The notes below the pieces were generated by a model, which was given only the letters and a program-made list of their open reading frames with translations, was not told the origin of the DNA and made no database searches. A stretch of 64,000 bases of DNA, taken from assembly GCA_018398805.1 (NCBI GenBank), contig JAGFBZ010000261.1:2418001-2482000 (forward strand). The letters are read 5' to 3'. The DNA is from Hirundichthys speculiger (taxonomy: Eukaryota > Chordata > Actinopteri > Beloniformes > Exocoetidae). This document shows, in pieces, positions 12,060 to 25,453 of this stretch; within the stretch, counting starts at the first letter, position 1, and each line of letters begins with the position of its first letter. Position numbers and translations under genes: made by a program.

Positions 12060-12790
12060 AGAAAGAAACCACTTAGTGACCTTAACAACATCAAAAGGCC
12101 TGGAAGACCACGGATCACAGAGTCCTTTTCTTGGTTAGGAAAAACACTTTTACAGCATCAATAGAAGTCAAGAGTACTCGAAAAGATGCATCGTTGTCAA
12201 AACCATTATTTGATTTAAAATGTCATTTTCTGGAATTAGATTCTTTGAACAGATAAATTTGTATCAGAATGATGGGAGCTAAAAGATATTTAGAAGGAAA
12301 GGAACAGCTTATAAGCCAAAGCATATTATGTGTGAAACATGGTGGAGGTAGTGTTGAGACCTGGGCATTGGCCTACCAATGGAAAGGGCTAAGTGATGTA
12401 TATTGATGATGTAACTGCTGACAGAAGTAGCATGATGGTTTCTTAATTGTATAGGAATATATTTTATGACCACATTCAGCCGAATGATACAAAACGGATT
12501 CAACTGTGTTTCACAGTGCAAATGGTTAATGACCCTAAACATACGTCTTCAAGGCAGTGAAATGGAATGTCCTAAGATGGACAGTCAGTTGTCTGATCTC
12601 AACCCAGCATAGCATGCTTTTCAGTTACTGAGGACAAAACTGAAGGTATAAAGACCCACAAACAGCCACTGAAGGTGGCTGCAATGAAGGCCTAGCAAAA
12701 CGTCTCAAGGGAGGCAACTCAGAATGCGGTGATGTCCATGGGCTCAGGACCACAGGGAAAGGATTTTCATCCAAGTATTAAAAATTTTGC
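12060..12790 (+). pseudogene. decayed Tc1-like transposase remnant
   Basis: Successive frames on the + strand give VKHGGGSVETWALAYQWKG, then YIDDVTADRSS, then HIQPND and FTVQMVNDPKHTSSRQ, ending with AVMSMGSGPQGK. These are ordered blocks of a fish Tc1-type transposase: the GGGS region, the second catalytic block (FTVQMDNDPKHT in intact relatives) and the C-terminal block. In this copy the Asp before NDPKHT is Val. Stops interrupt the reading several times, for example around 12444 and 12560. No terminal repeats were recognised, so this is an old fossil. Confidence 0.7.
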
Positions 12791-14719
12791 TCAATTTTCC
12801 AGTTATGTCACTCTTCACACATACTTTTTGGGGGGTACTTAAAACGACTGTAATTCCTACATGATAAATGGTGTATTTTTTGTGACTCATCTGAACTTAT
12901 AGTTGAAAGTCTTCACAAAGTCTATGTTGGATTTAATTTATCTTGTGGGATGTTCATGTAGTTCTACACCCAGTGGTATTTAGGCTGTTTCTGTGCTTTA
13001 GGTCAATTGATTGATTGATTGATTGATTGGAAACCTGCTTTGTGTGATATTCAGTCTTTTCACAAAGGCAAATGCTGGTAAAATTGTCAAATGTTGCCTG
13101 TATGTAACAGTATGTTTGACTGTGTGACAGATATCTCTTGCTGGAATCATAGTGATTAACTACCGCCACAAGGCTGCCCCCCCCACCCCCACCCCGAGCA
13201 TTTTTGAGAATTAACCGGCAAATGAACAGCAAGATGCCAAATTCTGCTGATGAGCTATTCTCAGCAGTATTGATGGTCTTGCATTAGAAAATGGGAGCCT
13301 GTCTGTTAATGTGGACAAATGGCTTGGCTAAGCTTTTAGTACACTGTAATTATTGCTGTGATTTATAAGGATGATATCAAAAGAATTGATTGGTATTGAA
13401 AGGCTGTTTGTTACTGCCAGTGTCCAATGATATCTATGGTAAATTAAAGAGAGCATATTAATAAAAATGATTAATCTGTGCTTGATAGCATATATTTGGC
13501 GGTCTAAAGTGACTACCAACTCAAGAACTCCAATGCACCCCAACACTGTCACTTTGTTTGGGGTAATTTTCAGTCTGAAAATAAGTCCTTCAGAGAGTTG
13601 TTCTGAGTTACGGAGGAATGTACATTTACGGTACAGTACAATTATTCACTTTCCCCAATGTGTCTTCACCAAAGTCAAACCATGCTATGTACAATAAATC
13701 CAAAAAAAGTCACTCTCCATTGTAGAATTGGGTAGTTTAAGCAGAAAAGGTTAAAAAGAGAGCTTTTGCCCTGTATCTCTCCCTGTTTCTGGTATTTTGA
13801 CCAAAATATGCCAAAGAAACTTAATTAATCCTATAACATTTGAAAATGGGACACATGCCTCCTTCAAGAAGAGGTTTCATGAAAAATCACAACTCTATAC
13901 TGATTAAAGGTTTGAAGTTCTGTGATAAATTGGATGTTAAAATTTTAGATTGCCTTCCAACGACTGTGTGAAGCCTTCATCAGAAAGGTTAGGCTGTTAA
14001 TAATTATTTTCAATATGTGCGTGACTACAACAAGGCTTCGACACTTAATGTTGCATAGGCCTGAACATGAATAACTTTGTACTTTTTGGCCCTGTTTAAA
14101 ATTTATGTTAGATTTTCAATACAGCATTATTCAGATAAAATGGCCTTGGTTTTTTTGTGCAGTAGTAAAATTGGTGTCAATGTTGGTATTATTTGTCTTT
14201 ATCTGTGAGGTTAAAGCTTTGCTCCTTCCTATTTGCAGCAGCTTTGCGGTTCTGAGGGTGAAAACTTCACCTGCATCTCTGACCTCGCAGGTCTGGTAAT
14301 ATCAGAAGTGTTCTGACGGGAGAGACTGGATATCAAGCCCAAGGTTTGCTCTCCAGCACCATTCATCATGTTAAAGGTCTGCAATGTGCTTTAGTTGCAA
14401 AGCCAGGACTGCCTGGAGGGGTCTAGGCCTCCATTTTGCTGACCGCACAAGAGGGATATAGGACTTGATGTACTGTATTGTGGCATATATGCAGTGTGTG
14501 AGGGACAAAAAAGAGAGCACTGGATGTAAACTGACGCAGGCAGATTGTTCCTGGTTGGCTCTGGTCAACATAAATCAGCAACTCTGCTGGTGTAAGAGGG
14601 CAAGACCGTGACAGGGGGATCGATTTTCAGACAGCAGCGTTCACTGCATCCTCTCTGGGAACACAGGGAGACTTAAAGGGAAAATGCCTTACATGAAGTA
14701 TGAATTAGTAGATTAGCTG

Positions 14720-14760
14720 TGAAATCCTTTATGATATAATCCTCATCATAAAGGATTTCA
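14720..14760. repeat. perfect hairpin, 16-bp arms
   Basis: TGAAATCCTTTATGAT (14720-14735) is followed by a 9-base loop and its exact reverse complement ATCATAAAGGATTTCA (14745-14760). It lies inside intron 1 and belongs to no element I can identify. It could be a tiny template-switch product; the arms are short for a microRNA precursor. Confidence 0.8.
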
Positions 14761-14944
14761 GATAACTGCTGTTTTTGATATATGTCAACAGTTGCAGGCA
14801 ATGTTGCTTGATAATGCTGTTCACTTCTCAAAGAATAAACTGATGCCAAAATATTAAATAATATAAAGTTATCAAAATAAAATTTTTGAAATAGAAAGTT
14901 TTTTGTGATCAACTTCAATGTGAAATTATCAAATTAACTCCTCC

Positions 14945-15560
14945 CCCCCATCCATCCATTAACGACCCCTTATCTTAGTTTGGGTAGCAGGCGAAGCAGG
15001 CAGGCCCAGGCCTCCCTCTCGCCAGCCATATCCTTTGGCTCCTCTGGGGGAATACCACGGCTTTCTCAAGCCAACCAGGAGATATTATCTTTCCAGCATG
15101 TCCTCAATCAGGGCCTCCTCCCGTTTGGACATGTCAAAAACACCTCCCCAGGGAGGCGTTCTAACCAGATGTTTGAACCACCTAAACTGGCTCCTCTTGA
15201 CGTGGAGCAGCGACAGAACTTCTGACCCTATCTCTAAGGGTTAGTTCAGCTGCGCTACAGAGGAATCTCTTTTCACCCACTTGTACCTGCAATTGTGATC
15301 TTTCAGACATGACTCCACAGTTTGTGACCATAAGTGAAGATATTCAATTTACCTGATAAACAAAGAGCCTTGCTTTTGACTCAGCTCTCTTTCTTCACCA
15401 CAGTTGACTGGTACAGAGGCCACATTATTGTAGATGTCACACCGATCTGCCTGTTGGCTTCATTCTTCCACCAAGACCCCAAGATACTAAAACTCTGTCA
15501 CTTGAGTTGTGATATCCCTGTCTGGACTCTACCCATATTTTACTTGTACTCCACTTGCAT
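14945..15560 (-). mobile_element. 3' end of an RTE-type LINE, decayed
   Basis: On the minus strand, blocks in order resemble the C-terminal tail of fish RTE-type reverse transcriptases: KNEANRQIGVTSTIMWPLYQ, then VVKKE...KALCLSGK, FTYGHKLW, a shift into LPGEVFLTCPNGR, then WLAWESRGIPPEEP. The intact family reads TYGHELWVMTER and LPGEVFRACPTGRRP. Stops and frameshifts separate the blocks. The 3' terminus is marked by CCATCCATCCATT (14949-14962), i.e. an AATGGATGG tail in element orientation, typical of these LINEs. Confidence 0.8.
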
Positions 15561-17052
15561 TCAAATATTAAACAGTGCCTGAAAATCAACTTAAGAGATC
15601 TAGAAATTTGAGTTTGGAAAACATAAAAGGACATAGGTTGGCTGTGAGGCTGTGGAAATTTGACATTTGACATGACATTTTTCGTTAACCAGTGTTTGGT
15701 AACCAAGATAAACTTTAGGAGCAGAATATATGTCTGTCTTTAAGTATGCTGGACCCAAACATAAGACGCAATATTGGACATGATTCCTTGATTTACGTAT
15801 TTTCTTCAACAGTTTTATAAATTTGTAGTTTTTTTCTTCAAATTGCATAATGTTATCTGCATTCAACTCTTTGGGATGCTGCTTCTCCTGATCTTTCCAA
15901 GTGATAAAAATTAAAAAAAAATTGTGGAGGCATGAGCTGAGACTTTTGACAATTCAAACAACTTGTTGAGACATTATTTGGCATATAAATGTGTAAAAAA
16001 AAAAAAAAAAAAAGCAGCTATAAATTTGACACCATATTAGTATCTGATTTAGTATTAAAGACAAAAAGAAGCAGTGGTGCAAGTGTCCGTCACTCATTAA
16101 AAGAGCTATTTAAAAAAAACATCTCTTAAACTGAGGGGACAGGAGTCATATTCAGATCTTTTCAGGCATCATCACATCCTCATAAAAAGGAGGTGAAGTT
16201 GTTTTATGATCATTTTCAGCAGCTGGTGTAATAAAGGATGGCGAGTTTACCAGGAAGGGATGATCGCAAAGGTTATTACACAGGGCCAAGCTAAGCCAGA
16301 ATACAGGACAACCAGAAGTGTCGTTACCTCGGGCCCCTGTGAACTCTGGTCTTTGTTGAACCTTAGCAGCAGCACAAATCATTAAGTCCAGCAGACAGGC
16401 CAGTTTCTTGAATGTCATCCACAATCATTTCTGGTCTCAGGCAATGGAGTGTGCCTGCCTCTGTGTGCCTTATAGGGAATGTGTCTGCATGGCTTTGAAT
16501 CTTCCAGGAAGGGATTCAGTTTGAATGGGATTCATTGATTACAAATGGGAAAGGGTGTAGTTCAAATTCCAAAAGTTCCAAAGTTCAAGAGCCCCGGGTT
16601 TCCAGATGACCTGCACTATTCATTATCTTGAGTAATTTGTAGTTGAGCTTGTTGACTCGCTGTCATTGAAAAGCAAACATTAATGTGCACCGGGGAATGT
16701 TTTGGACAAATCCTGCATGAGGAATCTGTAGTTATAAAAACCCTGCAGGAATCATTTCACAGAAGGTGAAAGATTTGCGTGTCTGTGTGTTTATGGCAGC
16801 TCTCTTTTGCCTCATCTCATGCTCATTCATACCGCCCCCCCCTTTACTTACTCTTTCCCAAATCCAGAAAGTTTCTGCAAAAGCAATACTAAAAAGTTTC
16901 TCCAGTAAACAAGATAATGAGAGCATAAAGCAGAATGATGATGATGATAACACTAACGGTGCGTATTCTATTTCTCTCTCTGCTGTCTTTTTCTCTGGTT
17001 CATTACTTTCGTAACTCACTTCCATCTCTGTCTGTCTTTTCCTCCCATGCAG

Positions 17053-17228
17053 GTACTTTGTTTTAGATCCAGAGCTGGGCCAGCTGCAGTACTTTGTCAA
17101 TGAGCAGGGAAAGAGCCAGAAGCCTCGTGGGTCCCTGCCCCTGATTGGTGCCTCAGTAACCATGAGCGACGAGGCTCCACACATGTTCATTGTAAACTCC
17201 GTCAATGGGGAGCTGTACAAACTCAGAG
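17053..17228 (+). CDS. osbpl10: osbpl10 exon 2, central PH domain
   Basis: Completes the Arg codon from exon 1 and reads [18 protein letters not shown], then [19 protein letters not shown], then [20 protein letters not shown] plus Arg. This is strands 2-6 of the ORP10 PH domain; DEAPHM in particular matches ORP10 better than its closest paralogue ORP11. The acceptor is a strong pyrimidine tract ending CATGCAG, and the donor is AGAG|GTATGA. The exon is 176 bp and ends one base into an Ala codon, so skipping it alone would shift the frame. The 162-codon frame on the opposite strand over this exon is a shadow. Confidence 0.95.
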
Positions 17229-18965
17229 GTATGACTTCAGCCTGGCCTCAGCTGTCTGTACATGGCAAAGAACAAACAGTGGCTGGAGTGTCTGTGGTGA
17301 GATCTGTGCTAAATGGGGTAGTGTGATTGACTGCTGTGCTGGTCATGGAAACTACAAAAAAAAACAAAAAAACCCAACAACCATAATTTAGCTTTTTGAG
17401 TAGCTGTAATAGCCTCCATCTTTTTGTTTTGCTTGATTGTTGCTCCTCTCGTCAACCTTATTTGAACTGTAGCAGGTGCACGCCAGACCTTTTAGACCCT
17501 CTGTGGGCAAGATGTCCTGTTAAATAAATTACATTCAAATAGAGAATCCATCTTGCCACAGTCCTATTTGCTCTTTGTGTTTCAAACACAAAGATTAGGA
17601 TCAATCAGTATCCTCTACTGGTAGATGTATATGTTGTTAGGGTGAAGCCAATTAACAGTGCTTCTTGGTTCGTCTGCTATATCATCTGGTTGCTATTTCT
17701 TTATCCATTATGCCCATTATGATTATGATCATTCTTTTAGTTTGTCCTTTGAACAGCTCATGGTTAGACTTTAACTCACATTGTCAATGTCTTCTTCCAA
17801 TAATATGGCTGCAATAAATTACTAGGACCTATTGAGAAAGTTATGGAGCATTAAAAGGACATTTGTTGTAATTTATCACATCTAATGTTTAATTTGGTCA
17901 TAATTCATACAAATTATTATTTTTTTTTGGTATGCTTGGATGGTGTACATGGTATTTGTCAGTAGAACAGCAGTAGAAAAAAAGCTTAATAACAGTTATA
18001 CCATACACAGATGAGTCACATAAGCCACTTACATTCTGGCTTTTCTTTGCAGAATATTTTTTATTTTTTAATAAATTACTTTTTTAAAAAATAAAGTAAT
18101 TTATTTTTTTCCCACTCTCACTGTTGCATGTAACTATCGCTGTCAGGAAAGGTGAAAATTCAGATATGCCCTTTCCTCCACCTCCCAGGATCAACAAAAA
18201 GGGGAGACGGGTCGTACATGCAAGGGGCATCCCCTCATTCTGTAACTGAGTGTAATGACAGCGAGTTTCTAACAACTTTCTGGTCACATGTTATGTGCCA
18301 TATTTGGGGCGCGGAAGAAAACAGAGAAGACCCATTCTTCTGCACATATTTTTCTTCACTCGCTCTAAACAACTGAACAATTGAACAGAAGATGAGATCA
18401 GGCTACATCACGGTCTGATTTTAGAACGCCTGAACCAGTTTAATGAACGCATATAAGCTCAGGTTGCATGTCTTCAGGTCAGGTTAGGAGCCAGTTAAAA
18501 TGGTGAAGGGAGAGGTTCCACCAACTAGAGGAGGAACATTTTTCTTCTTGTTTTGGCTTGGCTGGTACACAGTGTTTGTCATGGGTTACACCACATATCA
18601 CACAGACCATGCCAAGACGCACTTTCTTGAATGGTGGTTTTGTGTTTGCCTTTGTGGGACTTTTTGGCCTTGTTTTTTGAGTATGTAAAGGGCAGTGGGG
18701 TAAAACTTGGAGCATGTCTTTCCACACATAAATATAGAATGTCAGTATTTAACTATCTATAGTTAGTTTACCAACCGTACTATTCTGCAGTGATCAAAAT
18801 AATTTGTAACTAATACTGGACACAAATGAACAATAGATGAGCACTCAAATCAAACTACAGTATAACATTTGGTCTTGTATGCAGAAACAGAAAACTGGCT
18901 AACAGAGGGCAACCCCCCCCCCAAAAAAAACTAGCATTAATGAGTGAGCTAGCGCCACTAGGTAG

Positions 18966-19098
18966 CTTATATTTAGCATATCAGACTTGCTGTGTAGTTA
19001 GCTACACAGCAAGTCTGATATGCTAAATATAAGACTTGCTGTGTAGCTAACTACACTTATACGCTGTGTAGTTAGACTTGCTGTGTAGTTAGCTACAG
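18966..19098. repeat. perfect 32-bp-arm hairpin followed by partial tandem copies
   Basis: Left arm 18966-18997 (begins CTTATATTTAGCATATCAGA) and right arm 19002-19033 are exact reverse complements over 32 bases, separated by the loop TTAG. Directly after it, the word AGACTTGCTGTGTAG, already present in the left arm at 18983, recurs at 19032 and 19074. A shorter GCTGTGTAGTTAG lies at about 19063. Perfect arms imply a recent origin. I see no coding potential and no transposon ends. Confidence 0.93.
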
Positions 19099-20750
19099 GC
19101 TCCTGTACAGAAACATTTAGTATTTGTCTGGTAAACTCGGATAAATTCAGTAAAATTTTCCTGACATATCTGTGGGCCTACATGTCTGCATGTCATTTCT
19201 ACATAGAGACTCCAATGATTAATGCTACATATATTTACATTTCCTGGTATAGGCCTGTGACATTGACTTGAAAATGTATGTCCCTTGTCAGTGTTTAAGA
19301 TTGGACATTTGATATTGGTGGTTAAACTCATCAGGTGTGACAAAATTGTTTCAAAACTGCTTCAAATTACAGATTGATTTTTCAGTCAGCACAGTCGGGC
19401 ACAACTGTGATTAGGTCTGAAAATCATCTAAATTCTTCTAGTCACAGCTGGAAAGACTGACAACCAGTCAGCCTCATCGAATGAATGAGTGTGATTTTTC
19501 TGAGCTGAAATTTCTTTGAGCATTAGCTGAGCAAAAAATGAATTAATCTCCATTTTCATTTTTATAATCATTAGTTCTTCTCTTTTATTCATCATTTAAA
19601 TTATTAATATTGTAGAAGTAGCAGTTTCTAACTGATAATTGATAATGAGGATTGGCACGTGCCTCTTGTAAAGGGAATATAGGCAGCGGTCAAGGTGCCT
19701 TCGACTGGGGACACTGCTTTTTCAAGTCAAATGTATCTCATGACACGGTAATGCAAAAAATTGACCTTATGCAGAACTTCATTAGCATCAAAATAAAAAA
19801 AAAAATTTTTTTTAAAAAAAAATCTATAGCAGGTTTTGATTTTTTTTTTTTTGTGCCCTTAGGTTAGAAATGAAAATATACTGTAGTGTGCATTAGTATC
19901 AAACAAGGCAAGAAATCTGCACCACAGTTAAATATCTCTTAGACCCTGGAGCTTATGACTGTGCTGCAGCCCTTTGCCTTCAGTGACCTGTATTCATTGA
20001 AGCAAGACTGTCTCCTTTTTACTGTTGCTCCACTTGAGTCACTGGAATGTCCCCTTACAGTCTTGAGGGGGGATATCAGAATAACATGGCCTATATTCCC
20101 TGAATAACTCAGTGATCCAGTGAATTGACCTAAGAGGAAACAACAATACCACAGAGAAGAAGAATTTGGGCTCTGTACTGTTGCTCCGAGGTAGATATTT
20201 CCAATGGTTTTGAGAGGTAGTGGCTATCATCATGAAAATCGTTGAGACAAAACATATCTTTTCAGACACACAAACCTGAAATCAAAAATAGTGTAGATAA
20301 CTCGAACCAGTCACATCCCACATATGAAAAACCTTCTTTGCTGCAAAATAAAAAACATTTAAAGCAAAAAACAATTACCTCAAACAGCAGGTGACAAAGT
20401 GGCTCAATAGACTGTAACTAAGACTGGCTGTTATGCTCTGATCTGGTATTGGTTACTTGGGAACCTCTTAAAGCATACCTTGAGAGGGTAAAGGAGAGAC
20501 TTTAGGGGTCATTGTGGAGTCACATTTCAGCTCTTTGGTTTTATCTGCATAATCTCACCAAGTGTATGAATCCAAAGCTTTAAAAGCTTTCAATGGCACT
20601 TTTGTTTTCCAGTCTTTTTTTTCCTCATTCCTTGAAGACATTTTTGTTGTTGACTTGTGTAGTGGACTGCGACTTGATGAAACTCAATGAGCTCTCTATT
20701 TTTTTTGTATAAAGAGGGACTGTGGGACCTTTGCTTTGAATGCTGAGGAA

Positions 20751-21016
<266 letters not shown>

Positions 21017-22603
21017 CAGTGGAGGAAATAAGTATTTGATCCCCGCTGATTTTGGCAGTTGTCATACTAAGAAATAAATGGACAGTCTCAGATTTTTATG
21101 GCAGCTTTATTTTAACAGTTATAGAAAGAATATTGAAAATGAGAAAATTACACGAAATGAAAAATAAAAATGTATTTGTAAGTCATTGAGGGAAATAAGT
21201 ATTTGATCCCCGACCAACCTTGACCAGTGTTGGTTCCCACAGACCACTGGCATACTCCTAATCTCACTGAAGTAATTACCTGCATGAGAGACACCTGTTC
21301 CAAATTGTCACCTGTATAAAAAGCCATCTGCCCACAGACTCAGTAATACTCCACCATCTCCACCATGGGCAAGACTAAAGAGCTGTCAAAAGATGTCAGG
21401 GACAAAGTTGTTGAACTCCACAAGGCTGGAATGGGCTACAAAACCATAAGTAAGAAGCTGAATGAGAAGTTGACAACTGATGGTGCAATTATTTGGAAGT
21501 GGAAGAAGTACAACATGACTGTTAATCAACCTAGGCTGGGGGCTCCATGGAAGATATCACCTCGTGGGATCTCAATGATCATGAGAAAGGTTAGAGATCA
21601 GCCGAGAACTACACGGGAGGAGCTGGTTAATGATCTCAAGGCAGCTGGGACCACAGTCACCAAGAAAACTATTGGTAATACACTGAGATGCAAAGGTTTA
21701 AAATCCTGCAGTGCACACAAGGTCCCTCTGCTCAAGAAGGCTCACGTCCAGGCCCGACTCAGGTTTGCCAACGAACATATTAATGCCTCAGAAAGAGACT
21801 GGGAGAAGGTGCTGTGGTCAGGTGAGACCAAAATTGAGCTCTTTGGCCTCAACTCAACTCGACGTGTTTGGAGGAAGAGAAATGCTGAATATGACCCCAA
21901 AAACACCATCCCTACTGACAAGCATGGCGGTGGAAGCCTTATGCTTTGTGGGTGTTTCTCTTCTAAGTGGACAGGTGGACTTCATCGCATCGATGGGAAG
22001 ATGAACGGGGCCATGTACCGCACAATCTTGGGTGACAACCTCCTTGCCTCCACAAGGACATTGAAAATGGGTCGTGGATGGGTCTTCCAGCATGACAACG
22101 ACCCAAAACATACAGCCAAGGAAACAAAGGAGTGGCTCCATAAGAAGCACATCAAGGTCATGGAATGGCCTAGCTAGTCTCCTGACCTTAATCCTATTAA
22201 AAATCTATGGAGAGAGCTGAAGCTTTGAGTTTCCAAGCGCAAGCCTCAAAACCTTCAGGATTTGGAGATGAGATGCATAGAGGAGAGGACGAAAATTACT
22301 CCTGATGTGTTTGCAAACCTAGTAAGCAACTACAAGAAACATCTGACAGCTGTGCTTGCCAACAAGGGTTTTGCCACCAAGTATTAGATCATGTTTTGCT
22401 AGGGGATCAAATACTTATTTCCCTCAATGACTTGCAAATTGATTTTTATTTTTCAATTCATGTAATTTTCTCAAAATTTTTTTCAATATTCTTTCTATAA
22501 CTGTTAAAATAAAGCTGCCATAGAAGTCTGAAACTGTTCATTTATTTCTTAGTATGACAACTGCCAAAATCAGCGGGGGATCAAATACTTATTTCCTCCA
22601 CTG
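21017..22603 (+). mobile_element. complete but inactive Tc1-like transposon
   Basis: The ends are CAGTGGAGGAAATAAGTATT and its inverted counterpart AATACTTATTTCCTCCACTG, each bordered by TA, the Tc1/mariner target duplication. Long inverted repeats of about 200 bp have an IR/DR layout: the word GGAAATAAGTATTTGATCCCC appears at the outer end and again near 21190, mirrored near 22400 and 22580. The inside carries one transposase gene. The arms remain highly similar, so the insertion is not very old, yet the transposase is disabled (see the pseudogene entry). The left flank is the (TA)n tract and the right flank a (CA)n tract, so it probably landed in a mixed dinucleotide repeat. Confidence 0.96.
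21365..22387 (+). pseudogene. Tc1 transposase with lost catalytic residues and two stops
   Basis: Opens [20 protein letters not shown], a paired-type helix-turn-helix DNA-binding domain, and then runs into the DDE catalytic core. The frame stays open for 270 codons to a TAG at 22175-22177, where intact relatives have Gln in WPSQSPDLNP. A TGA follows at 22226-22228, and the original C-terminus ANKGFATKY ends at TAG 22385-22387. The first catalytic Asp is Gly ([11 protein letters not shown], codon 21821-21823, residue 153). The second (HDNDPKHT, codon 22094) is kept. The third acidic residue is Lys (NPIKNLW, codon 22199-22201, normally Glu). Two of the three metal-binding residues are therefore missing in addition to the stops, so no active enzyme can be made. 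Confidence 0.96.
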
Positions 22604-22605
22604 TA

Positions 22606-22616
22606 CATATACACAC

Positions 22617-22647
<31 letters not shown>

Positions 22648-22649
22648 CA
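22606..22649. repeat. (CA)n microsatellite
   Basis: ACATATACACACACATACATACAC followed by uninterrupted CA units, directly right of the Tc1 element. Confidence 0.95.
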
Positions 22650-22920
22650 GGCTCAGTCTCCCGACACTGAGCAGAATGTTTCACTCCAGGATGCCTGTGT
22701 AGTGAGACCTCAAAGAAAAACAACATAAGCGAGCCACCTGTATGCTTCACAGTAGGTATGTTGCCCTTTTTTTTGGAAGCCTCATTTTTTTGTCTGTGAA
22801 CATAGAGCTGATTTGACTTGGTGAAAAACTTAAATTTTGTTCCATTTCCCAGAAATATTCCAAAGAACATTCTTCTAGAAACTGTGTGATGTATCATCAT
22901 CCATTTTACCACATTTCATT
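22650..22920 (-). pseudogene. possible old Tc1-like transposase fragment
   Basis: The minus strand contains QLYVHRQKNEASKKKGNIPT followed by VKHTGGSLMLF, which resembles the RYVWRK..E..KP.NTIPTVKHGGGS.M segment of Tc1-like transposases. The rest has no recognisable block and no ends were found. It could equally be a chance resemblance strengthened by A-rich codons. Confidence 0.3.
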
Positions 22921-23495
22921 GTAGCTTTTTTCTGTTCTTCTTTTAGCAGTTGAATTGCCTTCAGTCTTCTTTCATGGAGCCCAACCTTATTAGAAGGCTA
23001 CAGGTGATGTAATGAAATCTCTAAGCTTGGATTTCAGAATGAATCTGTTTGGTTTTCCTTGCTCTCTATCTACACTCAACGGGGTGTTGAGTGTGTGTGG
23101 GGTGTTTCTCAACGGGGGCGTTCTGAACCTTTAGGGGGGCGCTGGAAACATCAGGGCTGAGAGAGGGGCGCTCAGGCACAAATGAGGGGCGCCACGCCTT
23201 GAGAACTCTATTTTAAACTTACATGGTTTGCCAAGGTTTTTTTTATAGTGCAAAACTACTTAAGTTTCAATAAAATGAGACCAAAACCCAGAGTCTGCTG
23301 CTTCCATGACCCGGTAAAATCTCCTTTTCTCTCAACCAGACGAGCCGAGTGGGATCGGTCGCCATAGTAATGCCCATAAACACACAGCAGCAGAGAAACC
23401 CCTAACCAGCACATTCATTCAACAACCAATGAAAACATACACAACGAAGACCAAATAATCACGTTTAATCCCAGATATTTACAGTACAATCAAAA

Positions 23496-24676
<1,181 letters not shown>

Positions 24677-25453
24677 TGACCTGACCAAAATGAATATGGT
24701 CACTTTGAAGCTCCAGGGGTATGGGATGATGCTGGTCCACTCAAAGACCACCATCTGCAGCTTTATTGCAAAACTGGCGCTCTACCAGCAGGACCTGGGG
24801 AGGCGACAATTAAATCATTTTCTGCAGTTGGCAAAGGTAGGCTTCAATTATATTATTATAAAGGCCTGTTCACACACAAATAAATGTGTAGCTAATTATT
24901 AAATTTTTATAGTAGCCTAAAGGTCAGATATTTCACCTGTCTCTTCTTCGACGTGGCGCTTTCAGTAAATCCTCCTCTGCGGCTTCTGTCCTTCTCCTGA
25001 ATCAGTGCAAAAAATTCCTCCGCAAATTATCTCCGCTAAAAAGGGGAATCCTACACGCATTATGTGATACACGCCTAATGAGGAACTCCAAGGGGGGGAA
25101 AATGTTTATTGTTATTCAGGTGTTGGATCAGCTGACAGACAGAGATCTGCTGCTCTACACTGGCCACTTAAACATTATGCTTATAAATAATATAATACTA
25201 CTACTAATGATAATACTAATAATACTATAATACTAAAGTATTATATTATTATAGTATTATTTCCATGTAATTTCCATTATTTCTCTTTCCACAAATTAAA
25301 ATCCATGGCTACACAGACGTGCACATTTTTTTGGGGGGGGACGTTAAGAGCATCATGGTGGCCCAGGGGGGCGTTTGTTAAAAAAAGGTTGAGAACAACT
25401 GGTCTACACTATCCTTCTGATCAGCACAACAGTACCAATGATCTCATAATTCC

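Larger units (their letters stand above)
4077..17052 (+). other. osbpl10: osbpl10 intron 1
   Basis: Bounded by GTAAGC at 4077 and a pyrimidine-rich tract ending CATGCAG at 17052. Repeats within it are listed separately (4660-4845, 4873-5374, 6181-6560, 8535-9106, 12060-12790, 14720-14760, 14945-15560). I see no exon, RNA gene or recognisable repeat in 6600-8526, 9115-12059, 12800-14700 or 15570-17040, apart from an (ATTG)n run near 13006-13029 and homopolymer A, T or C runs. Several short frames in these stretches lack codon structure or family resemblance. The stretch 6960-7300 has weak inverted words (TTTACATGCAC and the like) and could be another old miniature element. Confidence 0.85.

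Noticed and set aside
16732..17220. 162-codon open frame on the minus strand
   Set aside because: It lies opposite osbpl10 exon 2 and has no family resemblance; the plus-strand exon explains the open reading.
19032..19098. Repeated AGACTTGCTGTGTAG words as a CRISPR-like array
   Set aside because: Three overlapping irregular copies in a eukaryotic intron, with no regular spacers.
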